A DNA stretch of 64,000 bases. Source: Nocardia sp. BMG51109 (GTDB taxonomy: Bacteria > Actinomycetota > Actinomycetes > Mycobacteriales > Mycobacteriaceae). Every line of letters starts with the position of its first letter. Within the stretch, counting starts at the first letter, position 1. The notes below the pieces were generated by a model. The model worked only from the letters and a program-made list of their open reading frames with translations, was not told the origin of the DNA and did no database searches. The stretch covers positions 2,294,001 to 2,358,000 of the forward strand of contig NZ_JAFQ01000004.1 of NCBI RefSeq assembly GCF_000526215.1, given 5' to 3'. Position numbers and translations under genes: made by a program. Below, piece by piece: positions 8,716 to 17,398 of the stretch.

Positions 8716-9381
8716 TTAGATCGGTGTGAAGCCCGCGCCGACCCCGCCGTGATTGGTGTTCATGTCGTTCATGATCGCGCTCATATTGGTGCCGACCTCG
8801 GGCCCGAAGCAGGCCACCGCCAGGTAGGCGTTCACCATCGCGACCAGCGTGTTGCCGATCACGACCGGCGCACCCGAATCGCCCTCCACGACGCACATCT
8901 GCGTCCACGTCTCGTCGGTCTGGAAGACATCTCCCCAGGTGATGCCGCAGGTGTTGCCGGTGGTGCGGCCCTCCTTGCAGGCGATCGCGGGGAACTGGGC
9001 GGGCGCCCCGAGGGAGGCGATCGTGACGTTGCCGACCCGGTTGACGGGAACGACGTTGGTGAACTCGATGACCGCGTAGTCCAGATCGTGGTCGGAGTAG
9101 GCGAAGGTGCCGATGACACCGGCCCCCCGGTCGCTTTCGGCCCACACCTGCGAGCCCGCCTCGCCGCAGTGCCCGGCCGTCAGGCCGACCAGCCGGCCGG
9201 CCGAGTCGTGGCCGATGGTGGTGACGGTGCACTCGTACTGATTGTCGACGATGATTCCGGAGCCACCCCCGATCGCTGGGCCCGGATCCGCGTGCGCGAC
9301 ACCCGCGCCCGTGCCGAGCAGCGCCGCGCCTACGGCCACGGCGAAGGCGGCACGAGCCGCCCTGGCGAGTTTGTTGAACAT
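8716..9381 (-). CDS. Secreted S1-family serine peptidase
   Basis: Chymotrypsin-fold protease of 221 residues. A Sec signal (ARAAFAVAVGAALLGTGAGVAHA) is predicted to be cleaved near residue 31. The catalytic triad is visible: H71 in LTAGHC, D101 in DHDLDYAVI and S169 in GDSGAPV. Cys51/72 and Cys135/163 can form the usual disulfides. The start at ATG 9381 is supported by GGAGGG just upstream; an ATG at 9420 would add 13 residues ahead of the signal. It lacks a PDZ or transmembrane domain, so it should be a free secreted enzyme like the actinomycete S1 peptidases. A perfect palindrome lies in its promoter. Confidence 0.9.
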   Translation of the reverse strand: MFNKLARAARAAFAVAVGAALLGTGAGVAHADPGPAIGGGSGIIVDNQYECTVTTIGHDSAGRLVGLTAGHCGEAGSQVWAESDRGAGVIGTFAYSDHDLDYAVIEFTNVVPVNRVGNVTIASLGAPAQFPAIACKEGRTTGNTCGITWGDVFQTDETWTQMCVVEGDSGAPVVIGNTLVAMVNAYLAVACFGPEVGTNMSAIMNDMNTNHGGVGAGFTPI

Positions 9382-9418
9382 GTCCCTCCAGACGTCGGAA
9401 GCCCGCACGATATCAGCC

Positions 9419-9432
9419 ATGTAGTACTACAT
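9419..9432. promoter_or_regulatory. Perfect 14-bp palindrome in the S1-protease promoter
   Basis: ATGTAGTACTACAT is its own reverse complement. On the minus strand it lies just after a -35-like CTGACA and before a -10-like TGATAT, about 40-50 bp upstream of the protease start, so it occupies the promoter spacer. It is probably the operator of an unlinked regulator. Confidence 0.5.
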
Positions 9433-9904
9433 CCTGTCAGTATTCGGGCCGGGGCGCGCCTCTTGCTGTTGTGTTGTTTGCCGGATCGACACCTGTCCCC
9501 GCGCCGTTACGGCCGGGTCTGTGCGGTCGCGGTTTCCGGTCACGACCGGCGCGTCGTCCCGGCACGACACCCGGGGCGGGCTGTCCCGGAATCGGCTCGG
9601 GCGCGGATAGGCTTGCGAAAGATCTTCAGGTGCGTCGTCCCGACGATTAATTCAATCCCGGAAAATTGCACAGGAGGGCGAGTTGGACATTTGTTCAAGA
9701 AACCTGTAACTCGTTCTAGTACTTTGTCTCGTTGCATTGTGGTTCGCCCCAACTTCATGTTGCCGATCACAGCCGAAGCCGGAGCGTGATCTGGGTCTAT
9801 GACGGCGCGCACACTTTATGGTGTGTTTCTCCTAACTCCGTAGTAAGGTGCGTCAGGCAACACAGTCGCCGGGGCGTGTAACCGGCGTCGAGAGGGGTTA
9901 GTAA
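9433..9904 (+). promoter_or_regulatory. Leader/promoter region of the mce operon, with KstR-like box at 9705-9718
   Basis: No convincing gene; a 90-codon minus-strand frame (9540-9812) has no family features. TGTAACTCGTTCTA at 9705-9718 fits every fixed position of the KstR consensus TnnAACnnGTTnnA. On the other strand its first half reads TAGAAC, as in strong mycobacterial sites. A second inverted repeat CACAC-N6-GTGTG is at 9810-9825. GAGAGGGG at 9890-9897 is the ribosome-binding site for the GTG at 9905. The long leader suggests transcription starts well upstream. Confidence 0.5.
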
Positions 9905-10759
9905 GTGCAGGTCACCAACAGTCCGCCGGCCGGGTCACGGATGAGTGGAGCAGTCGACTGGACCAAGGCGTACTGGCAAGATCACCCCAAGCGCTCGCTC
10001 GAGACATTCGGCCGTCAGATCACCATGGGTATCGCCGCCATCGGCGAGCTGTTCGTCGCCATCGTCCGCCGGCGCTTCCCGTTCGGCGAGTTCATCAGGC
10101 AATGCGCCTTCATGGCCTCGGTCGCCGCCGCGCCCACTCTCCTGGTCGCCATCCCGATCGGTGTGATCGTCTCGATTCAGGTCGGTTCGGTGGCGGGTCA
10201 GGTCGGTGCGACCTCGTTCATCGGCGCGGCGAACGGTCTGGGCATCATCCAGCAGGGCGCCCCGCTGGTCACCTCGCTGATGATCGCCGGCGCCGTCGGC
10301 TCGGCCATCTGCGCAGATCTCGGCTCGCGCACGATCCGCGAGGAGATCGACGCGATGCGGGTGATGGGCGTCGATCCGCTGCGGCGGCTGGTCACCCCCA
10401 GGCTGGGCGCGGCCATGCTGGTGTCGGTGCTGCTGTGCGGCTTCGTCATCTTCGTCGGTTTCCTGACCGGCTATATCTTCAATGTGTTCGCCCAGAACGG
10501 GACGCCCGGTTCCTACATCGGCACGTTCTCGTCGTTCGCGGTGGTCTCGGATCTGATTGCGGCCCTGGTGAAATCGCTGATCTTCGGGTTGCTCGCCGCG
10601 ATCATCGCCTGTGACTCCGGGCTGAACACCCGCGGTGGCCCCGGTGGTGTCGCCAACTCCGTGAATACGGCCGTGGTGCTGTCCGCGGTGATGCTGTTCG
10701 GTGTGAATCTGATCATCACGCAGATCTACAACACCCTGTTCCCCTCACAGATGGTCTGA
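9905..10759 (+). CDS. yrbEA: YrbEA, MlaE-type permease subunit of the Mce lipid importer
   Basis: Integral membrane subunit (284 residues) of an ABC-type lipid transporter, homologous to MlaE. Predicted helices occur at VAAAPTLLVAIPIGVIVSI, APLVTSLMIAGAVGSAICAD, LGAAMLVSVLLCGFVIFVGF, LIAALVKSLIFGLLAAIIAC and the C-terminus. The ATPase-coupling motif EEIDAMRVMGVDP is intact (ADLGSRTIREEIDAM). GTG 9905 is preferred over ATG 9941 because GAGAGGGG precedes it. First gene of the operon; yrbEB follows after 4 nt. The MceG ATPase is not encoded nearby, as is usual in Mycobacteriales, where one MceG serves several Mce systems. Confidence 0.95.
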   Translation: MQVTNSPPAGSRMSGAVDWTKAYWQDHPKRSLETFGRQITMGIAAIGELFVAIVRRRFPFGEFIRQCAFMASVAAAPTLLVAIPIGVIVSIQVGSVAGQVGATSFIGAANGLGIIQQGAPLVTSLMIAGAVGSAICADLGSRTIREEIDAMRVMGVDPLRRLVTPRLGAAMLVSVLLCGFVIFVGFLTGYIFNVFAQNGTPGSYIGTFSSFAVVSDLIAALVKSLIFGLLAAIIACDSGLNTRGGPGGVANSVNTAVVLSAVMLFGVNLIITQIYNTLFPSQMV

Positions 10760-10763
10760 GCCG

Positions 10764-11627
10764 GTGTCGTCTACCTATGTACCGCCGCTGCTGCGGCCGC
10801 TCCAGCGGATCCGGGGATCCGCCACCGCCCCGCGGGACTGGCTGGCCCGGATCGGTCACCAGGTGTTCTTCTTCCTGCGGTCGATCGGTTCGATGCCGCT
10901 GGCGTTCAAGCACTATCCGAAGGAAGTGTGGCGCCTGCTCTCGGACGTCACCTGGGGCAACGGCAATATCGTCGTCGGCGGCGGCACCATCGGCGTGGTG
11001 CTCATCCTCAGCGCGTTCGGCGGCATGACCGTCGGCATCCAGGGATACAACTCGCTGAACCTGCTGGGGCTGGGTCCGATCACGGGCGCGGTGTCCGCCT
11101 TCGCGACCACCCGGGAACTCGGGCCGATGCTGGCCACGGTGGCATTCGCCTCGCAGGCGGGGTGCCGGTTCACCGCGCAGCTGGGTGCCATGCGCATCTC
11201 CGAGGAGATCGATGCGCTGGAGTCCCAGGCCATCCGGCCGCTGCCGTATCTGGTCAGCACCCGGATGATCGCGGCGATGATCGCCATCATTCCGCTGTAC
11301 TGCCTGGCGCTGCCGTTCGCCTACATCACCTGCTCGCTGACCGTGCAGCTGATCGGCGGCACCGCCACCGGCACCTTCCAGCACTACTTCTATCAGTTCC
11401 TGATTCCGCACGACGTGCTGTGGTCGCTGCTCAAAGCCATTGTCTTCGTGGCGATCACGACGTTCATCCAGTGCTACTACGGATTCTTCGCCTCCGGCGG
11501 TCCGGAGGGCGTGGGTGTGGCGGCCGGCCGCGCGATCAAGTTCTGCATCATCGCGGTCGTGTTCGCCGACCTGTTCATCACCTTGGCCGTCTGGGGCATC
11601 AACCCCGGCATCAGGATCTCGGGGTAA
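10764..11627 (+). CDS. yrbEB: YrbEB, MlaE-type permease subunit of the Mce lipid importer
   Basis: Second permease (287 residues), pairing with YrbEA to form the transmembrane channel. The MlaE signature is seen in RELGPMLATVAFASQAGCRFTAQLGAMRISEEIDALE, with the coupling motif EEIDALESQAI. About five helices can be read, including NIVVGGGTIGVVLILSAFGG and MIAAMIAIIPLYCLALPFAY. It starts at GTG 10764, four bases after the yrbEA stop, which implies translational coupling. mceA follows 9 nt downstream. Confidence 0.95.
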   Translation: MSSTYVPPLLRPLQRIRGSATAPRDWLARIGHQVFFFLRSIGSMPLAFKHYPKEVWRLLSDVTWGNGNIVVGGGTIGVVLILSAFGGMTVGIQGYNSLNLLGLGPITGAVSAFATTRELGPMLATVAFASQAGCRFTAQLGAMRISEEIDALESQAIRPLPYLVSTRMIAAMIAIIPLYCLALPFAYITCSLTVQLIGGTATGTFQHYFYQFLIPHDVLWSLLKAIVFVAITTFIQCYYGFFASGGPEGVGVAAGRAIKFCIIAVVFADLFITLAVWGINPGIRISG

Positions 11628-11636
11628 GGGGCGCGG

Positions 11637-13130
11637 ATGATCATCGATCCGAGTGGCCGCGGACCGACGATGCGGCAACTGCTCATCGCGGGCGCCTCGG
11701 GATTGGTCGTGTTCGTGCTGATCCTGGTCTTCCTGATGGCCCGGTACCAGGGCAAGATCATGCACCCGAAGGTGGACGTCACCGCCAGCATGGGCACCAC
11801 CGGCGACGGGCTGCCGGAGAACGCCGACGTGAAGTTCCGCGGCGTGCTGGTCGGGGTCGTCAAGGACGTCGCGGTGGCGAACAAGGGCGAGACGCAGCAG
11901 GTGAACATCGAGATGAAGCCGGAGTACGTCGGCGACATCCCGGCCAATGTCACCGCGCGCGTGGTCCCGAGCAATCTGTTCGCCGTGACCTCCATCGAGC
12001 TGGTCTACAACGGCCCGGACGAGGCGTCGCTGCGCGCCGGATCGCAGATCCCGGAGGACCGCAGCCAGGGCACCATCGCGCTGCAGGACACCCTGACCAC
12101 GGTGCGCACCATCCTGAACAAGATCGACCCGGTGCAGCTGGGCCGGGTGCTGAGCACCCTGTCCTATTCGCTGCAGGGCGACGGCCGGGTGCCGGGCTCG
12201 ACCGTCGAGCGGCTGGACAACTGGCTGACCCAGGTGCGCGGGGCCGTGCCCGACGTGGATCAGACCCTCGACGATTTCTCCGCGTCGGCGAACGCGCTCA
12301 ACCAGTCGGCACCGGAATTGATGCAGGTGCTGGCGGATTCGGTGAAGACCGCGCAGACCGTCACCGACAAGCGGCAGCAACTCGTCGCTCTGCTGTCGGG
12401 TACCTCCGGCACGGTCGACAAGGTCAACGCGCTGTTCGCGCGCAATCCCGATCTCGGCAAGTCGATCACCGCGGGCACCAGCGACATGTTCGGCGCCCTG
12501 TCCGACAACCCGCAGGCGATTCCGCAGGCCATCGCGAACCTGAACAATTCGCTCCGGGCGCTGAATACCACCTTCCACTGGGGCCCGCAGCGGCAGATGG
12601 TCTGGAACTTGGGCATCACGCTCACTCCGTACAAGCCCTACGACCGGTCGGACTGCCCGCGCTACGGTGAACTGACCGCGCCCAGCTGTGGCACCGCGCC
12701 GGAGGTCTCCGATCCCGGTCAGCTGCCGGAGTCGATGAAGCCGCGCCGGCTCGACGCCGCTCAGGGGCTGCCTCCGCTCGCCCCGATGCCCGGCCTGCCG
12801 GACATCCCGGGCGTCACCACCGAGACCGCGGCACCGCAGGACCCGGCGCCCGCCACCCCGTTCGCCGGGACTCCGCTGCAGGGCCTGTTCCCGGCGATCC
12901 CGGGCATCCCGCCGCTGCTGCCGCCCGCGCCGCCGGCTCCCGCGGCACAGCCGACTCCGGCGGCCCCCGCGGCTCAGCCGACGCCCGCGGCCGGTCCGAT
13001 CTCCTACACCGGGGATTCCGCCATCACGGCACTGCTGGGCCGTCAGCCCAGCACGGCCGAGTACCTGTTGTTGAGCTCGATCCTGAGGGGTGGAACCTTG
13101 CAAGTTGCCGAGGCCGGTGCAGGCCGATGA
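11637..13130 (+). CDS. mceA: MceA, substrate-binding/tunnel subunit of the Mce transporter
   Basis: 497-residue Mce protein: a single N-terminal membrane anchor (LIAGASGLVVFVLILVFLMA), an MCE/MlaD beta-barrel domain (about residues 40-125, LPENADVKFRGVLVGVVKDV), a long helical region, and a Pro/Ala-rich C-terminal tail (residues ~375-460 with AAQPTP repeats). MceA-F are thought to form a heterohexameric periplasmic tunnel carrying lipids from the outer mycomembrane to the permease. The domain order and the proline-rich tail fit MceA. ATG 11637 follows AAGGGG; the stop overlaps the mceB start (ATGA). Confidence 0.94.
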   Translation: MIIDPSGRGPTMRQLLIAGASGLVVFVLILVFLMARYQGKIMHPKVDVTASMGTTGDGLPENADVKFRGVLVGVVKDVAVANKGETQQVNIEMKPEYVGDIPANVTARVVPSNLFAVTSIELVYNGPDEASLRAGSQIPEDRSQGTIALQDTLTTVRTILNKIDPVQLGRVLSTLSYSLQGDGRVPGSTVERLDNWLTQVRGAVPDVDQTLDDFSASANALNQSAPELMQVLADSVKTAQTVTDKRQQLVALLSGTSGTVDKVNALFARNPDLGKSITAGTSDMFGALSDNPQAIPQAIANLNNSLRALNTTFHWGPQRQMVWNLGITLTPYKPYDRSDCPRYGELTAPSCGTAPEVSDPGQLPESMKPRRLDAAQGLPPLAPMPGLPDIPGVTTETAAPQDPAPATPFAGTPLQGLFPAIPGIPPLLPPAPPAPAAQPTPAAPAAQPTPAAGPISYTGDSAITALLGRQPSTAEYLLLSSILRGGTLQVAEAGAGR

Positions 13131-14155
13131 GCATTCGCAAGCCGCTGATCGGATTCGGCATCTTCGCGATCGTTTCGATCCTGGTGACGGTCATCGTGTG
13201 GAATACGTTGGCGCGCAGTGTCGATGGCGACACCAACAGCTACTCGGCGACGTTCAGCGATGTGCTCGGGCTGCGGGTCAACGACGACGTCCGGATGGCG
13301 GGTGTGCGGGTCGGCAAGGTCAAGGAGATCGAGCTCGACGGCGACCACAGGGCCAAGGTGACCTTCGATGTGGAGCGCGATCAGACGCTGTTCGGCAATA
13401 CCAAGGCCCTGGTCCGCTACCAGAACCTGATCGGCCAGCGGTATCTGGCACTGGCACCCGGCAAGACGGGGGACGCGGTGCCGTTGCGGAACAACGGATC
13501 GATCCCGTTGGATCGGACCGAGCCGTCGTTCGATATCTCCGGGCTGCTCAACGGATTCCAGCCGCTGTTCCAGACGCTGCAACCCGAGCAGATCAACAAC
13601 CTGTCGAACACCTTCATCATGGCGCTGCAGGGTGACGGGGTGTCGCTGAGCACCTTCCTCACCCAGGCGGCGGGGCTGGCCGGCGATTTTCAGCGCCGTG
13701 ACGCCATCCTCACCGACGTGATCACGAATCTGTCGGCGACGATGCAGGGGCTGGCCAAGCGGGGCGACGAATTGGAGACTCTGGTGACTCAGACCCGCGC
13801 GCTCATCGGCGGGCTCTACGAGCAGGGCCAATCGCTGCAGCAGTCCACGGTCCAGATCGCCGATGCCACCACGGGATTGGTGAACATGGTCGGGCAGGTG
13901 CAGCCGAAGCTGGTCACCGCGCAGCAGTCCAGCCGCGACGCGCTGACCATGCTGATCGATAACGGGGCCAAGCTCGACCGGGCCGCGGTGGACCTGCCGA
14001 ACATGCTGTCGGATATCGCCAAGGCCTCGCAGAACGGCACATACGTCGACGCCTACCTGTGCAGCCTGGACGTCTCGCTGTACAACATCCTGCTGCCGCG
14101 CGGCCTGCTCAGCCAGATCGGCGGCAACTCCCATTCGGCGGTGTGCCGGCCATGA
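13127..14155 (+). CDS. mceB: MceB, Mce transporter subunit
   Basis: 342-residue Mce protein with an N-terminal helix (LIGFGIFAIVSILVTVIVW), an MCE domain (LGLRVNDDVRMAGVRVGKV, about residues 45-120) and a helical C-terminal region that forms the tunnel. The sequence LVRYQNLIGQRYLALAPG is a well-conserved MceB block. It starts on the ATGA shared with mceA and its stop overlaps mceC in the same way, so the cistrons are tightly coupled. Confidence 0.94.
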   Translation: MSIRKPLIGFGIFAIVSILVTVIVWNTLARSVDGDTNSYSATFSDVLGLRVNDDVRMAGVRVGKVKEIELDGDHRAKVTFDVERDQTLFGNTKALVRYQNLIGQRYLALAPGKTGDAVPLRNNGSIPLDRTEPSFDISGLLNGFQPLFQTLQPEQINNLSNTFIMALQGDGVSLSTFLTQAAGLAGDFQRRDAILTDVITNLSATMQGLAKRGDELETLVTQTRALIGGLYEQGQSLQQSTVQIADATTGLVNMVGQVQPKLVTAQQSSRDALTMLIDNGAKLDRAAVDLPNMLSDIAKASQNGTYVDAYLCSLDVSLYNILLPRGLLSQIGGNSHSAVCRP

Positions 14156-15159
14156 CGACATTCGGAGCGCGGCTGCGGCGCCGCTTTCAGGGCAATCGCT
14201 ACTTCTGGCTCGGCGCGATCGGCGCCGTGCTGATCGTCGCGCTGCTGGTCGCGTCGAGCGGCTACAAGAAGATCGGCATCGGCACCCAGGACGTCGAGGC
14301 GGAGTTCGCGCAGGCCGCCGGCGTGAAGATCGGCGACAAGGTCGACGTGTCCGGCGTTCCGGTGGGCACGGTATCCGGCGCCGAGATCGAGGGCGACCAC
14401 GTGCTGCTCACCCTCCAGGTGAACAACGACGTGAAGCTGAGCGCGAACGCCAGGGCGTCGATCAAGATGGCGACCCTGCTCGGTGCCCGCTACATCGCGC
14501 TGGATCCGGGCACCGGTTCCGGCCTGAAGGACAAGCGAATTCCGAAGAGCAACACCCAGGTTCCCTACGATCTGGCCGATGTGGTGCAGGTCGGCACGCC
14601 GAAGTTCGAGGCGCTCGACACCCAGAAGCTGGTCCAGTCGTTCCAGGTGCTCGGCGACCAGATCAACGGCTCCCCGCAGCTGACCGCGGAGGCGCTCGAC
14701 AGCGTCGGCGCGCTGGCCAAGACCATCAACAGCCGGCGCGACCAGGTCGATCAGCTGCTGAAGGATCTGGACAAGGTCACCACGATCCTCGGCGACAATC
14801 GCAACAGCGTGCTGCTGGTGATCACTCAGGGCCAGGCCATCGCGGGCCGGGTGATGGAACGCCAGGAGCTGCTGCGCCGGCTGCTGGACAACGTCGCGAC
14901 GCTGACCAGGCAGCTGCAGGAGATCGGCGCGCAGAACGACAACCAGCTCGGGCCGACCATCGAGCAGCTGAACACCATGTCCGAGGGCCTGCAGAAGAAC
15001 AAGGACAACCTGGACCGGCTGCTGCAGATCATGCCGGTGGGTGTGCGCCAGTTCAACAACGCCTTCGGCAACGGACCCTACGGTGAGGTCGGCGTGCCGT
15101 GGCTGTTCCCGGACAACTGGTTGTGCTTCGCCCGAGTCATCGAGGGGTGCCAGGGATGA
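14152..15159 (+). CDS. mceC: MceC, Mce transporter subunit
   Basis: 335-residue Mce protein. The ATG at 14152 overlaps the mceB TGA; the frame is open further upstream but that part duplicates mceB coding sequence. N-terminal anchor (FWLGAIGAVLIVALLVASSGY), MCE domain (AAGVKIGDKVDVSGVPVGTV) and long coiled-coil-like region (LLDNVATLTRQLQEIGAQNDNQLG), followed by a short tail with two Cys (NWLCFARVIEGC), as often seen in MceC. Overlaps mceD by ATGA. Confidence 0.94.
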   Translation: MTTFGARLRRRFQGNRYFWLGAIGAVLIVALLVASSGYKKIGIGTQDVEAEFAQAAGVKIGDKVDVSGVPVGTVSGAEIEGDHVLLTLQVNNDVKLSANARASIKMATLLGARYIALDPGTGSGLKDKRIPKSNTQVPYDLADVVQVGTPKFEALDTQKLVQSFQVLGDQINGSPQLTAEALDSVGALAKTINSRRDQVDQLLKDLDKVTTILGDNRNSVLLVITQGQAIAGRVMERQELLRRLLDNVATLTRQLQEIGAQNDNQLGPTIEQLNTMSEGLQKNKDNLDRLLQIMPVGVRQFNNAFGNGPYGEVGVPWLFPDNWLCFARVIEGCQG

Positions 15160-16298
15160 CAGTGAGAGGGATGACCGCGAGGATGCCCCGGCTGCGCCGG
15201 CCCACGGCGACCGGTGCGGTACGCGCCGCCAAGGCTGCCGCGCTCGGCGCGGTCGCACTGGCACTGGGCAGCTGCTCGATCGTGCCGACCGGCGTCCAGG
15301 ACACGGTGGGCGCGACCACGCACATCACCGCCGACTTCCGCAATATCGCCGGCATGTTCGAGGGCAACCCGATCACGGTGCTCGGCCTCGAGGTCGGCAA
15401 GGTGGACAAGATCGTGCCCAAGGGGCAGTTCGTCGAGGTCCACATGATCATCGAGAACAAGGTGAAGATCCCGGTGAACGTGACGCCGGCGCTGATCTCG
15501 CCGTCGATCGTCACCGACCGGCACATCGAGCTGACCCCCGCCTACACGGGCGGGCCGGCGCTGCCCGACAAGGCGCATCTGACCGTCGAGCAGACCCGCA
15601 CCCCGGTCGAGCTGGACACGATGATCAAGACCATCGACCAGTTCGCCGATGCGCTGAAGCCCGCGCCGGGCGCTCAGGAGGGTCCGCTGTCGGGGACCCT
15701 GCTCTACGACATGGTCAACGGCCAGGGCGACAAGATTCGCGACACCCTGAACGCGCTGTCCGGCGCGCTGAAGCTCGGCGTCGACAACAAGGACGCGGTG
15801 TCGAGCATCATCATCAAGCTCAACGAGCTGACCACGATGCTGGCCGAGAACGACCAGTCGGTCCGCGATTTCAGCAACCAGATCACCCAGATGTCCTCGC
15901 TGCTGGCCGAGCAGGCACCGGGCCTGCAGGCGACGCTGACCCAGATGAACGACTTCCTGAACAACACCAGCGGCGCGTTCACCCAGTACCAGGATCAGCT
16001 CGCCTCCAGCCTGACCGGCCTGACCGAGGTGACCAACCAGTTGCGCGCCAACGCCGCCGGTCTCACCGAGGTCGCCGACACCGCGCCGCTGCTGCTGCAG
16101 AACCTGGACCGGTCGATGGATCGGCAGCGCGGTTTCGTCCGGCTGCACGGCCTCACCGGCACCATCTTCTCCGGCGAGATCATCAGCCTGTTCTGCGAGC
16201 GGATTCAGATGCGCGCCGACGGCTGCCGGACCGGAAAGGTGCAGGACCTCGGGCCCGACCTCGGGTTGACCGCGGCGCTGATGGGAATGACGAAATGA
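15156..16298 (+). CDS. mceD: MceD, Mce transporter subunit
   Basis: 380-residue Mce protein starting at the ATGA shared with mceC. The N-terminal hydrophobic segment ends in LALGSC, which reads as a lipobox, so MceD may be lipidated here as MceE is; the family usually assigns the lipoprotein role to MceE. The MCE domain begins at ITADFRNIAGMFEGNPITVLGLEVGKV. The helical region (residues ~220-310) carries repeated LAEQAPGLQATLTQM heptads. The stop overlaps mceE. Confidence 0.93.
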   Translation: MTVRGMTARMPRLRRPTATGAVRAAKAAALGAVALALGSCSIVPTGVQDTVGATTHITADFRNIAGMFEGNPITVLGLEVGKVDKIVPKGQFVEVHMIIENKVKIPVNVTPALISPSIVTDRHIELTPAYTGGPALPDKAHLTVEQTRTPVELDTMIKTIDQFADALKPAPGAQEGPLSGTLLYDMVNGQGDKIRDTLNALSGALKLGVDNKDAVSSIIIKLNELTTMLAENDQSVRDFSNQITQMSSLLAEQAPGLQATLTQMNDFLNNTSGAFTQYQDQLASSLTGLTEVTNQLRANAAGLTEVADTAPLLLQNLDRSMDRQRGFVRLHGLTGTIFSGEIISLFCERIQMRADGCRTGKVQDLGPDLGLTAALMGMTK

Positions 16299-17398
16299 TC
16301 CAGCATCTGACACGACGGACACGGCGCGCCGCGGTGGCGTTCGCGGCGTCGGTCGCGGTGCTGACGGCGTCGGGCTGCGGCCTGACGGTGGAGAAGGTGC
16401 CGTTGCCCAAGCCGGGCCTGCAGGGCGAGACCTACACCGTGCGTGCGGTTTTCGCCAATGCGCTCAATCTGCCCGATCAGGCCAAGGTCAAGATCGGCGG
16501 CTCGGATGTCGGGGTGGTCAGCCACATCGAGACCAAGAACTTCCAGGCCATCGTGGATATGACCATCCGCAAGGACATCGAGCTGCCGAAGGGCACGAAG
16601 GCCGAGCTGCGCCAGGCCACGCCGCTCGGCGACGTGTTCATCGCGGTCTCCAAGCCCCAGGACGCGCCGGGCGGGGAGCTGCTGAAGAGCGGCGACACCC
16701 TGGGGCTCGATCAGACCTCGGCCGGGGCCACCGTCGAGGAGCTGCTGCTGTCGATCTCGATGCTGTTCAACGGCGGCGGTATGGCCGCGCTGACCAAGCT
16801 GACCTCGGAACTGGATTCGGTCGTCGGCGGGCGGCCCGACCAGCTGGCCAGCCTGCTGCGCCAGATGACGAGCGTGACCACGACGCTGCACAGCAACAGC
16901 GACCGGATCGACAGCACGCTCGCCGGATTCGACGCGCTGACCGCCAGCGTCGAGGCCCGGCACAACGAGTTGGGTCAGGTCGCCGAGACCTTGCCGTCGA
17001 TGATCGGCACCATCGCCGAGAACAATAAGCAGATCGGTGACCTGCTGACCAAGGTCTCCACCACCAGCGCCGCGCTGGGCGACTACGCGAATACGAGCAC
17101 CGAACAGCTGTCCAGCCTGCTCGACAATCTGCATCAGCTGATGGGCGCACTGGCACAGACGCGCAACAACTTCGGTCCGCTGATGGATTCGCTGCACGAC
17201 CTGCGGCCCGGTGTGGATGCGTCGTTCAAGGGCAACACGCTCGCCGTCCAGGCGATTCTGACCCAGCTCGACGTGGGCCTGGTGACCGACCCGCAGCACA
17301 GTAAGTTCTGGGATGTGCGCGATGCCCAGGACTTCGCGGGAAGCCTGATCCAGGTGCTGCAGATCGTCTACGGGCGAGTGACGGGAGGCCACCGATGA
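16295..17398 (+). CDS. mceE: MceE, Mce lipoprotein subunit (LprK type)
   Basis: 367-residue Mce lipoprotein. The signal peptide AAVAFAASVAVLTASGCGL ends in a clear lipobox (TASGC), matching the LprK/MceE subunit. The MCE domain follows (VFANALNLPDQAKVKIGGSDVGVV) and then a long helical segment. ATG 16295 overlaps the mceD stop; the frame extends much further upstream only as an out-of-frame reading of mceD. The stop overlaps mceF. Confidence 0.94.
   Translation: MIQHLTRRTRRAAVAFAASVAVLTASGCGLTVEKVPLPKPGLQGETYTVRAVFANALNLPDQAKVKIGGSDVGVVSHIETKNFQAIVDMTIRKDIELPKGTKAELRQATPLGDVFIAVSKPQDAPGGELLKSGDTLGLDQTSAGATVEELLLSISMLFNGGGMAALTKLTSELDSVVGGRPDQLASLLRQMTSVTTTLHSNSDRIDSTLAGFDALTASVEARHNELGQVAETLPSMIGTIAENNKQIGDLLTKVSTTSAALGDYANTSTEQLSSLLDNLHQLMGALAQTRNNFGPLMDSLHDLRPGVDASFKGNTLAVQAILTQLDVGLVTDPQHSKFWDVRDAQDFAGSLIQVLQIVYGRVTGGHR

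Noticed and set aside
9540..9812. 90-codon minus-strand frame across the mce leader
   Set aside because: No ribosome-binding site or family features, and it covers the KstR-like box and AT-rich promoter DNA.
10716..13103. Very long minus-strand open frame (795 codons) opposite the mce genes
   Set aside because: His/Arg/Gln/Asp-rich antisense reading typical of GC-rich DNA; the plus strand encodes intact YrbEB and MceA.
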